Shown: positions 11,401 to 23,800 of the stretch, one piece after another
How positions within the stretch are numbered: position 1 is the first letter of the stretch
Layout of the letters: each line of letters starts with the position of its first letter
Origin: Nymphaea colorata
Taxonomy: Eukaryota > Streptophyta > Magnoliopsida > Nymphaeales > Nymphaeaceae
NCBI RefSeq assembly: GCF_008831285.2
Contig: NC_045139.1
Location: forward strand, 6,728,204 to 6,792,203
DNA: 64,000 nt
Direction: 5' to 3'
Notes under the pieces: model-generated
What the model was told of the DNA's origin: nothing
Database searches by the model: none
What the model saw: only the letters and a program-made list of their open reading frames with translations
Translations under genes and position numbers: made by a program

Positions 11401-14257
11401 TTTCTCCCTTCTCAAAATATGTCAAACCTTATAAAAGAAACTGCTGAATGGTAGTTGGGTTTTGAAGGCAAAATGAGGAGACATATCATTATTGTGAAGG
11501 AGATCTGCTTCTCGACGCCTTTCCTTCTGGAGAAAGCAGAAACAGGATTCTTCTGAATTAGGACTAAGAACGAAGATATGGAGAGAAAGAGAGACAAACA
11601 ACGGGCTGGCTCTATCATGCTAGCCGTCGCTGTTTAAAAACCGGTGATGGTGGGAGAAGGGCAGTCGGCGGGGCCAAACAGTCGTCCACTGATTGATTCT
11701 CTCTTTCCTCGTCACGGTTGGGGCTGCATTCAAATCGGAGCGGTAGCTGTGATGTGTTAAAAAATGACATCGTTTCGGAGGCGCGCTTTTCCCGTGGAGA
11801 TCGGAACGGAGCTGTTCCACTGTCTCCACCTCAACCTGCAACCTGCACACTTTAGATTATGTCATCAAGTTTTCAGATCTAACTTTTACTCAAGAACCGT
11901 CGCAGAACCTGCCCACTTCAGCTCCCTTCCCTGCTTAGTTCAGACCTGTGATCAATTTTTCGTCTCTTACATCCCAGACTCGAATCTTGGCACTTAAGCG
12001 GTTGAATTCTTTGTTGAATCCAGATTTTACCTGAACCGCATGTGGTTCTTGTAACAAAATCAAGTTTAATTGGATTATACAAACCACAATTCAGTTTTGT
12101 TGATCTGATTGATACGGAATGCTATGTTCTTGCATCCAAACTCATCCAAGTATAGTTTTTGTAATTGGATTAGTCCACCCCATTGACTCATCTTGATACC
12201 GTTGAAAAAACAAGTGAAATCTTAATAGAGCCTTACAACTTGTGGAGCGTCAAAAATAGTTTATGAGGGGAAATCTTTTTCAAATAAATATTGGTAGTTA
12301 AAAATAGCTTAGAAGGGGAAAACTTTTTTAGTAGAATATTGATAGTTAAAAGGATATTATTGGCTCTTTTTCTAGCATTCCCCAAAAAAAAAAAAAAAAG
12401 TAAAATCTTGAAACGGCCTTAAAAAAGTATGGAGTTCTTAGTATGTAAGGGGAGTCCTTTTAAGTAAAATATTGATGGTTAATAAATTTTTATTGACTGT
12501 ATTTATAGTGTTATGAAAATAATTAAAATTTTGAAAGTTTTAAAAGCATGGAGTTCTTATAAATAGTTTATATGGGGAGGTCTTTCCAATTAAAATTAGT
12601 CGTTAAGAACATGCTTTTTTATGTTAAAGTGAATGTCACAATTGGTAAGATAGATGCATGCCTTTTGAGTTTTAACAGAAAACCTTCTTTTTTAAAAACT
12701 AGTTGCTTTTTACAGCCAAACATTTACCATATTTAACTGATTAGATGTTTGTGCATTACGATTCGAATTCAAGTTTTACAATAAATCAAAAAATGTCAAT
12801 ATCATATTTGAATCCACGTTTTAAATATACAATCTGAACCCAATTTGAATCCGACATTTATTTCCACATTCAAATCCAAAATCCAACTTTTAAATACACA
12901 ACCAAATCTATAAAGGTTTCCTGGACGATGGCACAGGAAACCTTTATAGCATTAATAATGCGATGGCATTAAGTTCATCAATAATGTGAAGCTCATTACT
13001 AAAAGAATAAAAATTTCTGGTTAAGGGACATTAATCATAAATCTTAATTTCTCAACATGTAAATGAAATAACTCGCTCTGAAGTGCCAACATATTTGTAG
13101 GTTTATGTAGATAAGTGCCCATATAGGCTGGCATGGGCAGTTGCCCACACCAATAAAATTTTTTTATTTATTTTTACATAGATATTTTACAAGTATTTAC
13201 TTATTTATATATGTTGTGTCTCTTGAAAAATGAGAATTTTTATAACAGTTCCTCATAGCCAAAAATTTATGACTTCGCCACTGCCCATAAGACATATCCA
13301 GGTCCGATATTTGTGTCGATACGCCGGGATTAATTTCATATAACAACATTTTTTCGATAATAAACGACTAAACGCACAAGGATGCGAGCCTGGAGGATCC
13401 AGGGTGGTCAGCTTTTAATTTCGCTGTTTTTAGCTTATATAGCTAGTTGGCTTCATGAACATTAATTTTTTATATTATACTGTCATACTATATTAATGCG
13501 CCTTTGAATGCATGTCACGGGATTATAAGAATCGGACTGTCGGTGGTTCCTGGTCTGCGGCATTATTCGAAATGCCTAGAGATATGAAATTGAAATTTTA
13601 CTTGTAAATGTCTAGTACTGCATGTATGAGCACCATTTCCTCTACAACATGGATTTGAGATCCACATTTGGGGTGGATGTGATATCTGCAAGAAATCAAA
13701 CACGACTTTGTTTTTCTTTTATTATTATTATTATTATTATTTCTTTAGCAAAATCACAAGAAAAAGAGATTATCATACGTGATATATATTTCAAGGCCTG
13801 AACAAATAAAGCAAACGAATCAGATGATTTGCTTGGTCAGCAGGCAACCCCTAGCTCTTTTTGATTTGTAAATGAAAAGTTTGCTTCTTTTCACCGTCCA
13901 TTTGGACGTATTTTTCTGTTGAGGCGTTCTTTCCTTCAAAAGCAGTTATTAGGATGGGCCAAGCCGCTTGTGTCCGTGAAAGAATAATGAAAAAGGAAAA
14001 GGATACGATATGCAACGGCTGTTTAGTACACTTTGATAAAGCGAGTTTTCACGGGAGTGTTCTAAAGTGCATTGCCCCATATATTGGCTTGCATTTATCT
14101 TGGGAGAGGGCATTAATATGTATAAATGAAAGTAAAATAATTTCGTGGGACAATGATGGCTACCGACGGCACATGACCTTGCCCCCTGTCTCCGATGTTC
14201 CGACTTGGGGTGGGACAGCACGTCCGGCCGAGCTGGACAACCTGGCAGGATGCATGA
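11401..14257. other. Spacer between GRL gene and RecQ5 pseudo-exon (left duplicated unit)
   Basis: No supported gene. Contents seen: an A run at 12386-12400, a perfect 16-bp hairpin (12908-12949), a remnant ending in tgggcagttgcccacacc (about 13130-13290) of the type also seen near 17200 and 20776, and a TTA microsatellite at about 13719-13742. The stretch around 13530-13620 aligns base by base with gaps to 17875-17970 in the right-hand spacer (cggac..gt..g..gattcc..ggcat.att.gaaat..c.agagat.tgaaatt). This supports both spacers being copies of one ancestral segment. Confidence 0.6.
12908..12949. repeat. Perfect 16-bp inverted repeat with 10-nt loop
   Basis: CTATAAAGGTTTCCTG (12908-12923), loop gacgatggca, then its exact reverse complement (12934-12949). 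No oligo-T follows and no gene is adjacent, so a terminator role is not supported. It is more likely part of a small transposable element remnant. Confidence 0.85.
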
Positions 14258-14845
14258 AAGGCTCCGGCGGCTTCTACCGGATATGCTGAACATCAAACGT
14301 CACCGGGGAATTCCGGCAGGCGCATGGCCCAAACCCTAGCCCCCCTGAAACTGCCCAGCAAGAGGGCGGCCACGCTGTCGTCGCTCGAAAACTCGGCCTT
14401 CGGGATGCCTCACCGGAGACTCGTTTCGGAAACGGTGCCCACTCATGCAGGTTGTTTCTATCTCTTCTTCTTCTTCTTCCTTCTATTTCAACTCTTCCTG
14501 TTTTTGCAATCCGGGAAGGAGTTTCCGGGCCGTTACTGTCGATCCTGTCCAGCCGGTGCGGACGATTCGATTGCGGTGGAAAGAGAAGCTAATGTTGCTG
14601 GCATAAGTGCGAAGCGAGCTCTTGTGAACCATCTGAATTCTATCGCCAATGTTTGCAGAATTGCAGTCCCGAACGGCTCTGTTTCCGAGCTCCATCATCA
14701 AGAGGGGCGGCGATGGCGCCAATTTCGTCAAGGTGAATCTCGATCGCAGGAAGAGGTTCCTCAGCAGGCGGTCAAGGTTCAGGAAGAGGCGGTTCTGGGA
14801 GGGGAATGATGGGCACGACGATGCAGGTCTAGTAGGCAGTTTACT
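14258..14845 (+). pseudogene. Truncated copy of RecQ5 exon 1
   Basis: The DNA from ctccggcggcttctacc (14261) onward follows the 5' end of the RecQ5 gene at 19270-19880 with many substitutions and small indels. Shared landmarks are ccctgaaa.tgcccagcaag, the SSLENSAF/SSLDNSAF segment, a TCTTC-rich stretch, NSIANVC/NSISNVC, the Gly-Gly-Asp-Gly linker and the basic RRSRFRKRRF patch. The second Met of RecQ5 (19381) is changed here (ctgaaactg) and the frame shifts several times. Similarity stops at about 14845 (gtctagtaggcagt), before the helicase core, so no ATPase can be made. It abuts DNA derived from the 3' flank of the GRL gene, which marks a duplication breakpoint. Confidence 0.85.
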
Positions 14846-14889
14846 TCATCATTTTATGCAGGAAAAAAGAAGGGAAAACCACATTGATA

Positions 14890-17095
14890 AGAAATGAACA
14901 AAACGTGTAGGCTGCAAACAACGGGACAAATTGGCCCAGCTCATGAATTACATGAGACAATATTACAATCTGTTCATGCATGTGCAGCTTTCATCCAAGA
15001 TGAACATGACCCAACATCACTCCCCAACTGGCTTCCTGAGGACTGTGAATGCTTGAAATTTAAACGAGTTGCTGGCTGCATTTCCAGTCTGCGGGAATCC
15101 GGCAGCGAAGGGTGCATGTTTCGAAAAAGGCTTCACGTTGAGCAAGGGATAGTGTTTTACCAGGAAGTGTCACCAGTGAGAACTCAAAAAAAGAAAAAAA
15201 AAATATAGTGTTAATCAACCCACGATCAAAATTAAAACCGAAAAGAGTGATGCTGCCAGGATTTGTTTGCAAATATAGAACTGGGAATAAGATAACCATA
15301 GGTTTAGTTCACTGGAAAAGTTAAGATCCAACATCATTAGTCATCCTGTCTGTTCCTCAATAATTCAGTGCAGTCTATAGCAGCAAAAACAAGCTGGATG
15401 ACAGTGAATAGTAAAGCAGCAGGCACGAGGACATGGAAACCACAGTGTCTACGTTATATGTTTTGCTAGAAGATCCATCAACATACTTTTTAATTTTTAT
15501 TGTTCATTCATCTAATGATTTTAGCTTGTAATTACATCTATATATATTCGTTTAAATGATTTTACAAGTAAGTAATGAAGAAATGGAATTTGAGTTTAAC
15601 TTTGTTGAAAAATTTTGGGAAGTTTGGGAACTTGAGAAACTGTAAAAAACAATGAAAAGTATAAGATAATATGTTTCTTGAGAAATTGTGTGGTTGTGAA
15701 CTATCCACACAATTCCACATATAATCTTCACAATTAAACATGGCAGCATCCACCAGAGCAGAACTGAAAAGAAACCCTGAACAGGAAGCAATTCAAGTGT
15801 AGTGAAGTTGAGAGATTAAAGCAGAAGTTAAAGCAAACCAACAAATCCAATGCTATACAGTACATGGACAACATAACATAGAGATATTATGGAAAATGCA
15901 GAGTAAAATTTGATGACTGCCCCAGTAACAGTGCCCCTAGAAATTTCTGACTCCGCTACTAAGGTAAATCATTGAGGCACCAGTAAAGCCACACGGTCTC
16001 TTCATCCCTCCAATTTCTTTCTTATGTTTGATTACAATTCATATAGTTTATGAACGGAAAGTTTTCAATATTAAGTACTAAGATATTCTTGTTCCTAAGC
16101 ATTTCCCCATGACAAACTCGATAGGTCTTGCATCTTGTAAAGTCGCCGGACCGGAGATGGATCCTGTTATTTCGCTTCCATCTCATGTGCTTGCTGAAAA
16201 ACAATAGTGGTTTCTCCATGTTGCAGTTCATACTCGAACTAATCATGTAATGCACAGGCAACCGTGGATGATCAAGAGGTTACAATGCCAATGGCTGCTA
16301 ATTAGCATGATCACGAATATCGTCCTCGATCGGGTTGTAAGGGTTTTACAATGTGATGTTTTCTTCAGGCATTTTTACGCAAAGTTGTTTTTTTTTTATT
16401 CGAAGAAAGTTTCTGTAATTTAAAAAAATCCTAAAAATTAGGTAAAAATAAAATAAGCGAGATCCCTAATAAGACAACATGAAGAATTATTAGTTAAGAT
16501 GATAAAAATGATGACTTAGTCACCATAGAAATTAAAATGAATAATTTAACTTTAACTTGTAAACTTTAAGGCCAAAATAATGCCCCAAAAACATGATAAA
16601 ACGTGTTAAATTCTTTTTTTTTTTTAAACAGATTTTTTAGTTTTTGTGATTTAATAATTTTTTAGCATAAATATCAGTTTTTTTTTTTTCAAAAGAGACG
16701 TGATATCCGTGACAATGCTGTCTAACTCATCTTTATAAAAGTTCTCATGTAAGGATGAAGTCAATAATGCACGTCAAGTTCAATCGATTGCCACAGCATC
16801 ATGAGAACTAGCACGGACATAACTACGTTTTGGATGAAAATGATAAACATGTGCTTTCTTGAGTTCATTAAATATTTAACTATACTTTTTAGCGATATAA
16901 CTTCTTTAGAGATAAACATGATAACTTTGATAACTGGCTAAAGCTCATGATATTTCAGTTTCTTCAATGTTCACTTCCAGCTAATTCAACAAAGCGAAGT
17001 AAAAGGTTAGACTTTCCTTTCCCTTAACGTTTTTCAAGAATTCAAAACTTTTGATGCAATGATCTCTTGAGCATCAGTTAGTTCTCCTTTAACGA
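14890..17095 (-). pseudogene. Decayed, gapped copy of the GRL (DUF3537) gene and its 3' flank
   Basis: Colinear blocks match the intact GRL locus in the same orientation: 14890-15480 with 4300-4960 (3' flank and last exon), 15590-15680 with 5480-5560 (intron), 15690-15900 with 7290-7500 (start of exon 2), 15955-16310 with 9620-9970 and 16735-17090 with 9970-10600 (both intron 1). The last-exon copy keeps its acceptor (tcccag) and reads YLQTNPGSITLFGFNFDRGL, then is disrupted by a T/A-rich insertion that shifts the frame. The exon 2 copy reads GFFSVLLWWMLPCLIVKI and then breaks at a deletion. Exon 3 and exon 1 are absent. The gene cannot encode a full 7-TM protein. Confidence 0.88.
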
Positions 17096-18086
17096 GTGGC
17101 CGAACCAAGATTTTTCATCTGTGGGTCACTTGCATTGGTGACACAACTTTGGTATGGGCATTGCATAAATTTTAGGGTGATAACTATTGAATTTTTTGAT
17201 GGACTGGTGTGGGCAGTGGCCCACCCTAGCCAACAAGTAGCTCCGCTACTGCCAGTAACCCACCGCCCAATAAAGAAAACCCATGCCACCAAAGTCCTAA
17301 GTTGCATCGAATAACTTGGTGGGGTACTTCATACCCTTCAGTGTCACAATCCGACAGTTTGTATTTTTAAAAAAGTAGCACCCACAAAAATCAAATCAAC
17401 TACTACCTTGGTATGCCAGCATGCATAAAGGGTTCATTGTAAGCGCAACATTTTCTTGGTACTCTAACTCATAATTACTACTTGTCTTAAGAACTTTATG
17501 TTGTTGACATATTACAGAATAAGTTGTTAATAATGGCATTATACCTGCCAATATACATTGCCATAATGAATGATTATGTCATTTTATCATCACACGTGGA
17601 ATGACATATTAACCAAGTCGCCCTCACGATATTACATGCATGTTCTTTTGTGCAAACATCACAGAATTGAAGAAAGTTTTTTCTTTTCATTCAGAATCTC
17701 TTCCCTCTTGTGGAAATTTAAAATAAAGGGAAAACTCATTTCCTTTTTCTTCATCTTTTTCCATTTCGTCCAATTCAAACACCATAAGTCATTTTTCTTC
17801 CCTTTCTTTCATCTATTTTTCTCCATCCAAACACCTTAAACTATATTATTTCCTCACATTTTCATCAATCCTAATAGGCGGACAGTTGATGATTCCAAGT
17901 TTATGGCATCATTTGAAATATCCAGAGATCTGAAATTGGAAAATCCTTCGTTAATGTCTAATATTGAAAATAAATTTGTCCAAATGTACTTAAATTTAGT
18001 GAATCCAGTCTTAAGCCACAAGAGGGGAAGAGTGTAAATTAGATGTGGATATGAAAGTCGGAGACATGCTAGAGGAATTCATGTGT

Positions 18087-18088
<2 letters not shown>

Positions 18089-18141
<53 letters not shown>
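18089..18141. repeat. (TA)n(TG)n microsatellite
   Basis: About 21 TA units followed by five TG units. Confidence 0.9.
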
Positions 18142-18460
18142 AGCTAGTAGTCCCTCATGTATATGTCCTATATATGCAATGGGAATCATCTACGTAGTTT
18201 ATTTTAAGGAAATTAGGTGGTCGATATTAAGTTAAAAAATATACACTTATTTGTATTATCAATATATAAAATGCCTAATGAGATGTTGAAATAGATCTCC
18301 ATTAAGAAAACATGTTCATTTCCTTCTTTGAAGGGTATTTTAGTTTTTTAAAAAAATATTGGGTTTTCTTTTAACTTAATTTCTACTATTTGATCTTTTT
18401 AATATCAATGACCTAAACAATTCCCATCAAGTCTGAAATACAAGGGTTTGGTAGCTACCA

Positions 18461-18487
18461 ATATATATATATATATATATATATATA
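18461..18487. repeat. (AT)n microsatellite
   Basis: Thirteen uninterrupted AT units in the spacer upstream of RecQ5. Confidence 0.9.
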
Positions 18488-19290
18488 GTAATTTTCATAT
18501 GTTTCTTTATTTTTTGACCTTGCAACATGATTGCAATTCTTATTCAACATTAATCCTTTTGACCGGTTTGCTGGTAAGTGATATTCTGAGCAGACTAAGA
18601 GGTTGTTTTTTATATTCTTTCATTCATTGATTTATAGTCATCCCTTGATTTTATGTTAATGAATGAATGGACGCCTATCATCTTTTATGTAAATAATTAA
18701 AAAGTAAAAAATGAATACATTTTGATCCTCATATATGATTTTAATCACCAAACTGGTTTGCACAAATAGTGTTAGACTTTAATGCCTTGTTTGAAGGATA
18801 AAAAGGGCGGGAAAATAATAGATGGAAAGGAAATGGAAAGATTGGAGATGGGAAAAAATGAGATGAAAGGAAATAAATGGTTATAAAATCTTAAGAAACT
18901 AAAATGAAATGAATAGTTAAAATCATGCTTGCTTAAACTAAATAGAGAAAACCAGAAAAACATTACTGAAAACATAGAAGTTTTTCTTATAAAAGCAGTT
19001 GGGATTCACTCGTAATTGGGAGGAAACACAATTTTTAGAAATTTTCATACTTTATAATTTTTTTTTTTCTGTGCATTTTATGAGATCGAGAAAATTAATG
19101 AAATAGAAGAGTCACAATTTGAGATCGGTATAGAGACGCAGGCTAGTAGTCTCAGGTTATTCGATCCGGTTCGTGAGTTACGCCAATTGATTTTTGGCGG
19201 GAAACGCAATGTTCCATCGTGTAAAAAAATTGGAACGATCATCCATCTTCTGCCCAATCGTTCCCTCGGCTCCGGCGGCTTCTACCAGGT

Positions 19291-20835
19291 ATGCCGACCG
19301 TCAAACGCCACCGGAGACTTCGTGCAGGTGGAGGGATCACCTCCCAACCAAACCCTAGCCCTGATCCCGATTCCCTGAAAATGCCCAGCAAGAGGGTGGC
19401 CTCGCCGTCGTCGCTCGACAACTCGGCCTTCAGGATCAGGTTGTCGAGGGATGCCTCACCGCAACCCGTTTCGGAAACGATGCCCGTCCGTGCTGGTTGT
19501 TTCTCATTCGCTTCTTCGTCCTTCTCTTCCAACTCTTCCAGCTTTTGCAAGCCAGGGAGGAGTTTCAGGGCCGTTACTGTTGATCCTGTCGTGCCGGTGG
19601 AGAACGATTCTGCTGCGGCTGAAAGCGCAGCCAATGTTTCCGGTGTAAGTGCCAAGAGAGCTTCTGTGAGCCATCCGAATTCGATTAGCAATGTGTGCAG
19701 CGCGGGAATGGCTCCGTTTCCGAGGTCGATCGTCAAGAGGGGCGGCGATGGGGGCAATTTCGTCAAGCTGAACCTCGATCGCGGGAAGAAGTTTCCCGGC
19801 AGGCGGTCGAAATTCAGGAAGTTTAGGAAGAGGCGGTTTCGGAAGGGTAATAATGGGGAGGACGATGCTGGCCTGGTCGGTTCAGAAGGGGAATGTGATT
19901 TGCAGGCGAACGAAGAGGAGAGATGGAGTTTGGATGGCGACTCCGAGTTGTGGAAGGCGGTGGCTGCAGCGCGAGAGGATCATTCGGATCAGAACCTTAT
20001 AAATTTGTTGAAGCTAACGCATGGTTTTGATTCTTTTCGTGATGGGCAGCTCGAGGCAATCAAGAGGGTGCTGGCTAATGAGTCCATGATGCTGGTCCTG
20101 CCTACTGGCTCTGGGAAGTCATTGTGTTATCAAGTAATTCCGATGCTAACACGGTGAAATCCTCTTTTAGTTGCTCTGTTTGCTTGCGAAGATTCACTTG
20201 GCTTTGGATGTTGTGCAGTTGCCGGCTTTGATTTTGCCTGGAATTGTATTGGTCGTGAGCCCTTTGGTGTCCTTGATGGTCGATCAGCTTCGGCAGTTAC
20301 CGCCCATAATCCCAGGAAGTCTCCTTTGTAGCACCCAAGTAGATTTTCCTCCTTTTCTCTGGCTAATTTCTGATTGTACTTCTTCCCAAGGGTGCCAATC
20401 TCAAAATTTCCTTGCAGACTAGCAAAGAGGCAGCAGAAACAATTGAAAAAATCCGCTCTGGGGCTATAAAGGTAATTTGTGCGTAGGCTTTAACAAGCCA
20501 TGCTATGTCATTTACTCAGCTGTCGCTTATAGTGAATTGAGTCTGCGGAACCGAAGGGAGAAGAGAGGACACCTTCGTTTACAAGTGACTAGAAATTATG
20601 CGTGACGTGTGTGACATTGGCATGGTCTGATTTTAGTTCCTGTCTTCCTGAACTAAAAAGATTTCTCCTGTGTGAGAACATAAATCTGGAATTTCCATGC
20701 TTCACCAACATGTTAATAAGAAAAATTGCCTGAAGTATCAATATGAAGATAAGTACTTTTTGTGGCTCTGTGTGGGCAAGTGCCCACACGCGCTTCTGCC
20801 CCTCATATATCGTTCATTTCATTTCATGCTTCTGA

Positions 20836-20885
<50 letters not shown>

Positions 20886-23800
20886 CTATTGCTTTATAAG
20901 CGCTGTCCCCTTTTTTGTCTCACATTAATATATGGCTTTAACATTTGAATGAGATATCAGGTAGACATTGTGAAACTTCTTTTTCCATCCTGTGGAATTT
21001 TATTTTGTCCTGTGTTGATATCTGATAAATAGTCAAAGGTCGCTGTTTTTGCAGACCATGTGTTTAACGTTTCTTGTTTATCAGGTACTTTTTGTTTCAC
21101 CAGAGCGACTACTGAATGCAGAATTCTTATCAATATTTGCTTGTGAGTCGCTTGTATCTTTTGTTGTAATCGATGAAGCACACTGCCTTTCTGAATGGTT
21201 AGTTGAATTTTCTATTCTTTTGCCCATCTTTCTCCTGCTTTGTTTGTAGGAGATATGGGCCACCTTTGTCCTGCTTTTTTTCTAGGAGAGAGCAATTTCA
21301 ATCTTCCTGTAGTAAATTGACATTCTGAACTAAGCTCTTAACAGGTCCCACAACTTCCGGCCTTCATATATGAGACTTAGGGCTTCTGTCCTTTGTGATA
21401 AGCTTAATGTGAAATGTTTTCTGGCAATGACTGCAACTGCGACGTTGAAAACATTGAACTCTATTATGTCTGTCCTTGAGATTCCACCTGCCAATCTTAT
21501 TCAAGCTTCTTGCATCAGGAAAAACTTGCAGTTGTCTGTGATATCAAGCAAAAACAGGAAAGTGAATTTCTACATGTTTTTATTGCCATTATTTATTTCA
21601 CTTTATTTTCATATTGTAGTGCATATTATATGCATGTCTGCTGTTTTTTCTGAAAGCATGTGGTTCTAATGTATCCATATATTTCTGAATTTAGAATTCA
21701 TGAATGCTGTTATGGTGCACATATGAAGGAACTGTAAATTTATTATTTCTATCATCACATGTGTTCCGATTTTCTACTAGTGTCCTGCTACTTGTTGACT
21801 GCATGCCAGCTTAATGGTTTCAACGTTGTATGTGTGATTCATGGAAGCACAAGCATGATCATGCTGGATTTACATATTTGTTATCTTGTTACACATTTAT
21901 AAGTATATTAGGATTTAAAAATATCTGTTGTTCCAATTAAATTCTATAACGGTATCCTTGTTCCTATAGCATTTGTAAATGCTCAATGATTTGTTGGTGA
22001 CATAAGTGCAGATTAAAAGACCTTCTAGCATTAATTAAATCTTCACAAATGGCAGCAATCAGAAGCATCATAGTTTACTGCAAATTTCAGGTTTATTTAT
22101 GGTTTCCTTTTACCTTTTTTTAATAATGTCTGAAATCATCTATGTGTCCTTAATGCTTCTTTAAGACATCTCATATGGGGTTATTACTGGTCTGTGGTTT
22201 GGCATCATCTCTTTTTTTTTCCTAACTTCTATCATTTATGTCCTTATAAAAATCAAAACACATGGTTTCTTTTCTGAATGCTATTATTACTACTGTTGTT
22301 GAGAGATCATGACATATACTAGCATCCTTGTTCACAGCTTCCACTCACTGGTTTCAAATTTCAATATCCCGCTGCTAGGCAAGGAACATGATACATGACA
22401 GAGACGAAGGCAGTCATGGCCAAGAGTTTTGTTGTGGCTATCCTTAAACTGTCTTCGAAGTTAGAGGATCACCTTTGCTTGCTGACTTAGATATGCAAAT
22501 ATGTGCACAAATAGATGGACATGTAGATGGGACTTGAGAGTGCATATGTTTTTGACAGCATAACCTCGGGGTTTGAACTGTGGACATCTTAATAACATGG
22601 GTGCTTAAGGGGAAACCTTTGAAATATCATGAGAGTACAATACACAACTTTTTAATTGTGTGTTTAGGTATATCATATTTTGTATTTTGAAATATAACTG
22701 TATGGTTGCTTTTTTCTCATCCTAGTGTTAACAAATATGATACTCTGGAAGGTTGATCAAGCATGTGATGTTTTTTTCATGAGGAAATGACCTTGGATGT
22801 TTTATTTAATGTTAGGATTTTAAAGTTTAACGAGGAATGAATTATCTAAATATTACAAATTTGAGACAGAGTTTAGCAAGGGGATATTTATATGGTTTAT
22901 AAACATTATGGATAATGTTGATGTGTTGGGGATAACATAAGACCTATTCTGTTTACTAGAAGCCCAATAAAAGCAGCGGATTTGAGACTCTGGGGTTTTC
23001 CTTGAATTTTTTTTAACAAAGGATTTTCTGCAATAGAGATCAGAAACGGAGAAATTGAATGAGTAATTTTGTGGAATTTAGTGGCCTTAAGGCCTTTGAA
23101 AAATCAATTAATTAAAGGGTTAACCCTTTAAAGAGAAGACCTGAAATGCTTAAAAGGGAAAAAGGGCTTGGGTTCACAAACGGAAGGAAACCAAAGAAAA
23201 AAAGTGCGTGGCTAGCAAGAGGTTGGAATGACAGGGAACATAGGAATCTTCTTAAACCAGCCTTTGTTGTTGGAAATTCTCTTAATGCTCATGCCTTGTT
23301 AAAAGAAGTGTTACAGATATCACAATATTTTCGAAAATATCGCGATATTAACGAGAAAGACAAAAAAAAAAGAAAGAAAAAATAGTGAAAACTTGAAATA
23401 TTTTGAAAAAAATTAGAAAATATATTTTTGCATTATTTTTGCGATTTTTCCCTTTTTATCTTTTTTAATGTTGATATCATCATGGATTCAAATTTCAACT
23501 TAAACTAAATTATTTTTCATCATTAAAATGTTCTTTTTATCACTTTTATCTAGTTGTATTTATGTTTTCGTATTAGGTTTTGATTTGTTTCATTTTTACT
23601 TATTTTTTAAATTTTTATTTTTTAAAAAAGTTTTCCAATTTTTTCCCAAGAAAAACAACTTTTCCAAAAAATACCCTAGAAAAATCTCGCTGTTAAAAGC
23701 CCAAGAATGATATTTGTGACAATGGTTAAAGTGGTGATTAAGCAGTAGAGGTGAGTAGGAGTGAGGAACAATGCCAAATCTGCATTCTAGTCTAAATTCT

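Larger units (their letters stand above)
17096..19266. other. Spacer between decayed GRL copy and RecQ5 (right duplicated unit)
   Basis: No supported gene. 17096-17260 resembles a dispersed element end (gtgggcagtggcccacc, ctccgctactgcc), possibly inserted where GRL exon 1 once stood. 17660-17850 and 18779-18890 are purine/pyrimidine-rich stretches that look like inverted relatives of one another. (TA)n runs lie at 18089-18131 and 18461-18487. 17875-17970 matches the left spacer at 13530-13620. The last 200 bases should hold the RecQ5 promoter; no distinct box is assigned. Confidence 0.55.

Noticed and set aside
13954-14296. Open frames on both strands (about 111-115 codons)
   Set aside because: The plus frame runs into the degraded RecQ5 5' segment and neither strand shows a family motif or splice context. 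Probably chance in a GC-richer patch.
14324-14809. 161-codon plus-strand open frame
   Set aside because: It is the truncated RecQ5 exon 1 copy read through frame shifts; it has no helicase motif and is treated as a pseudogene.
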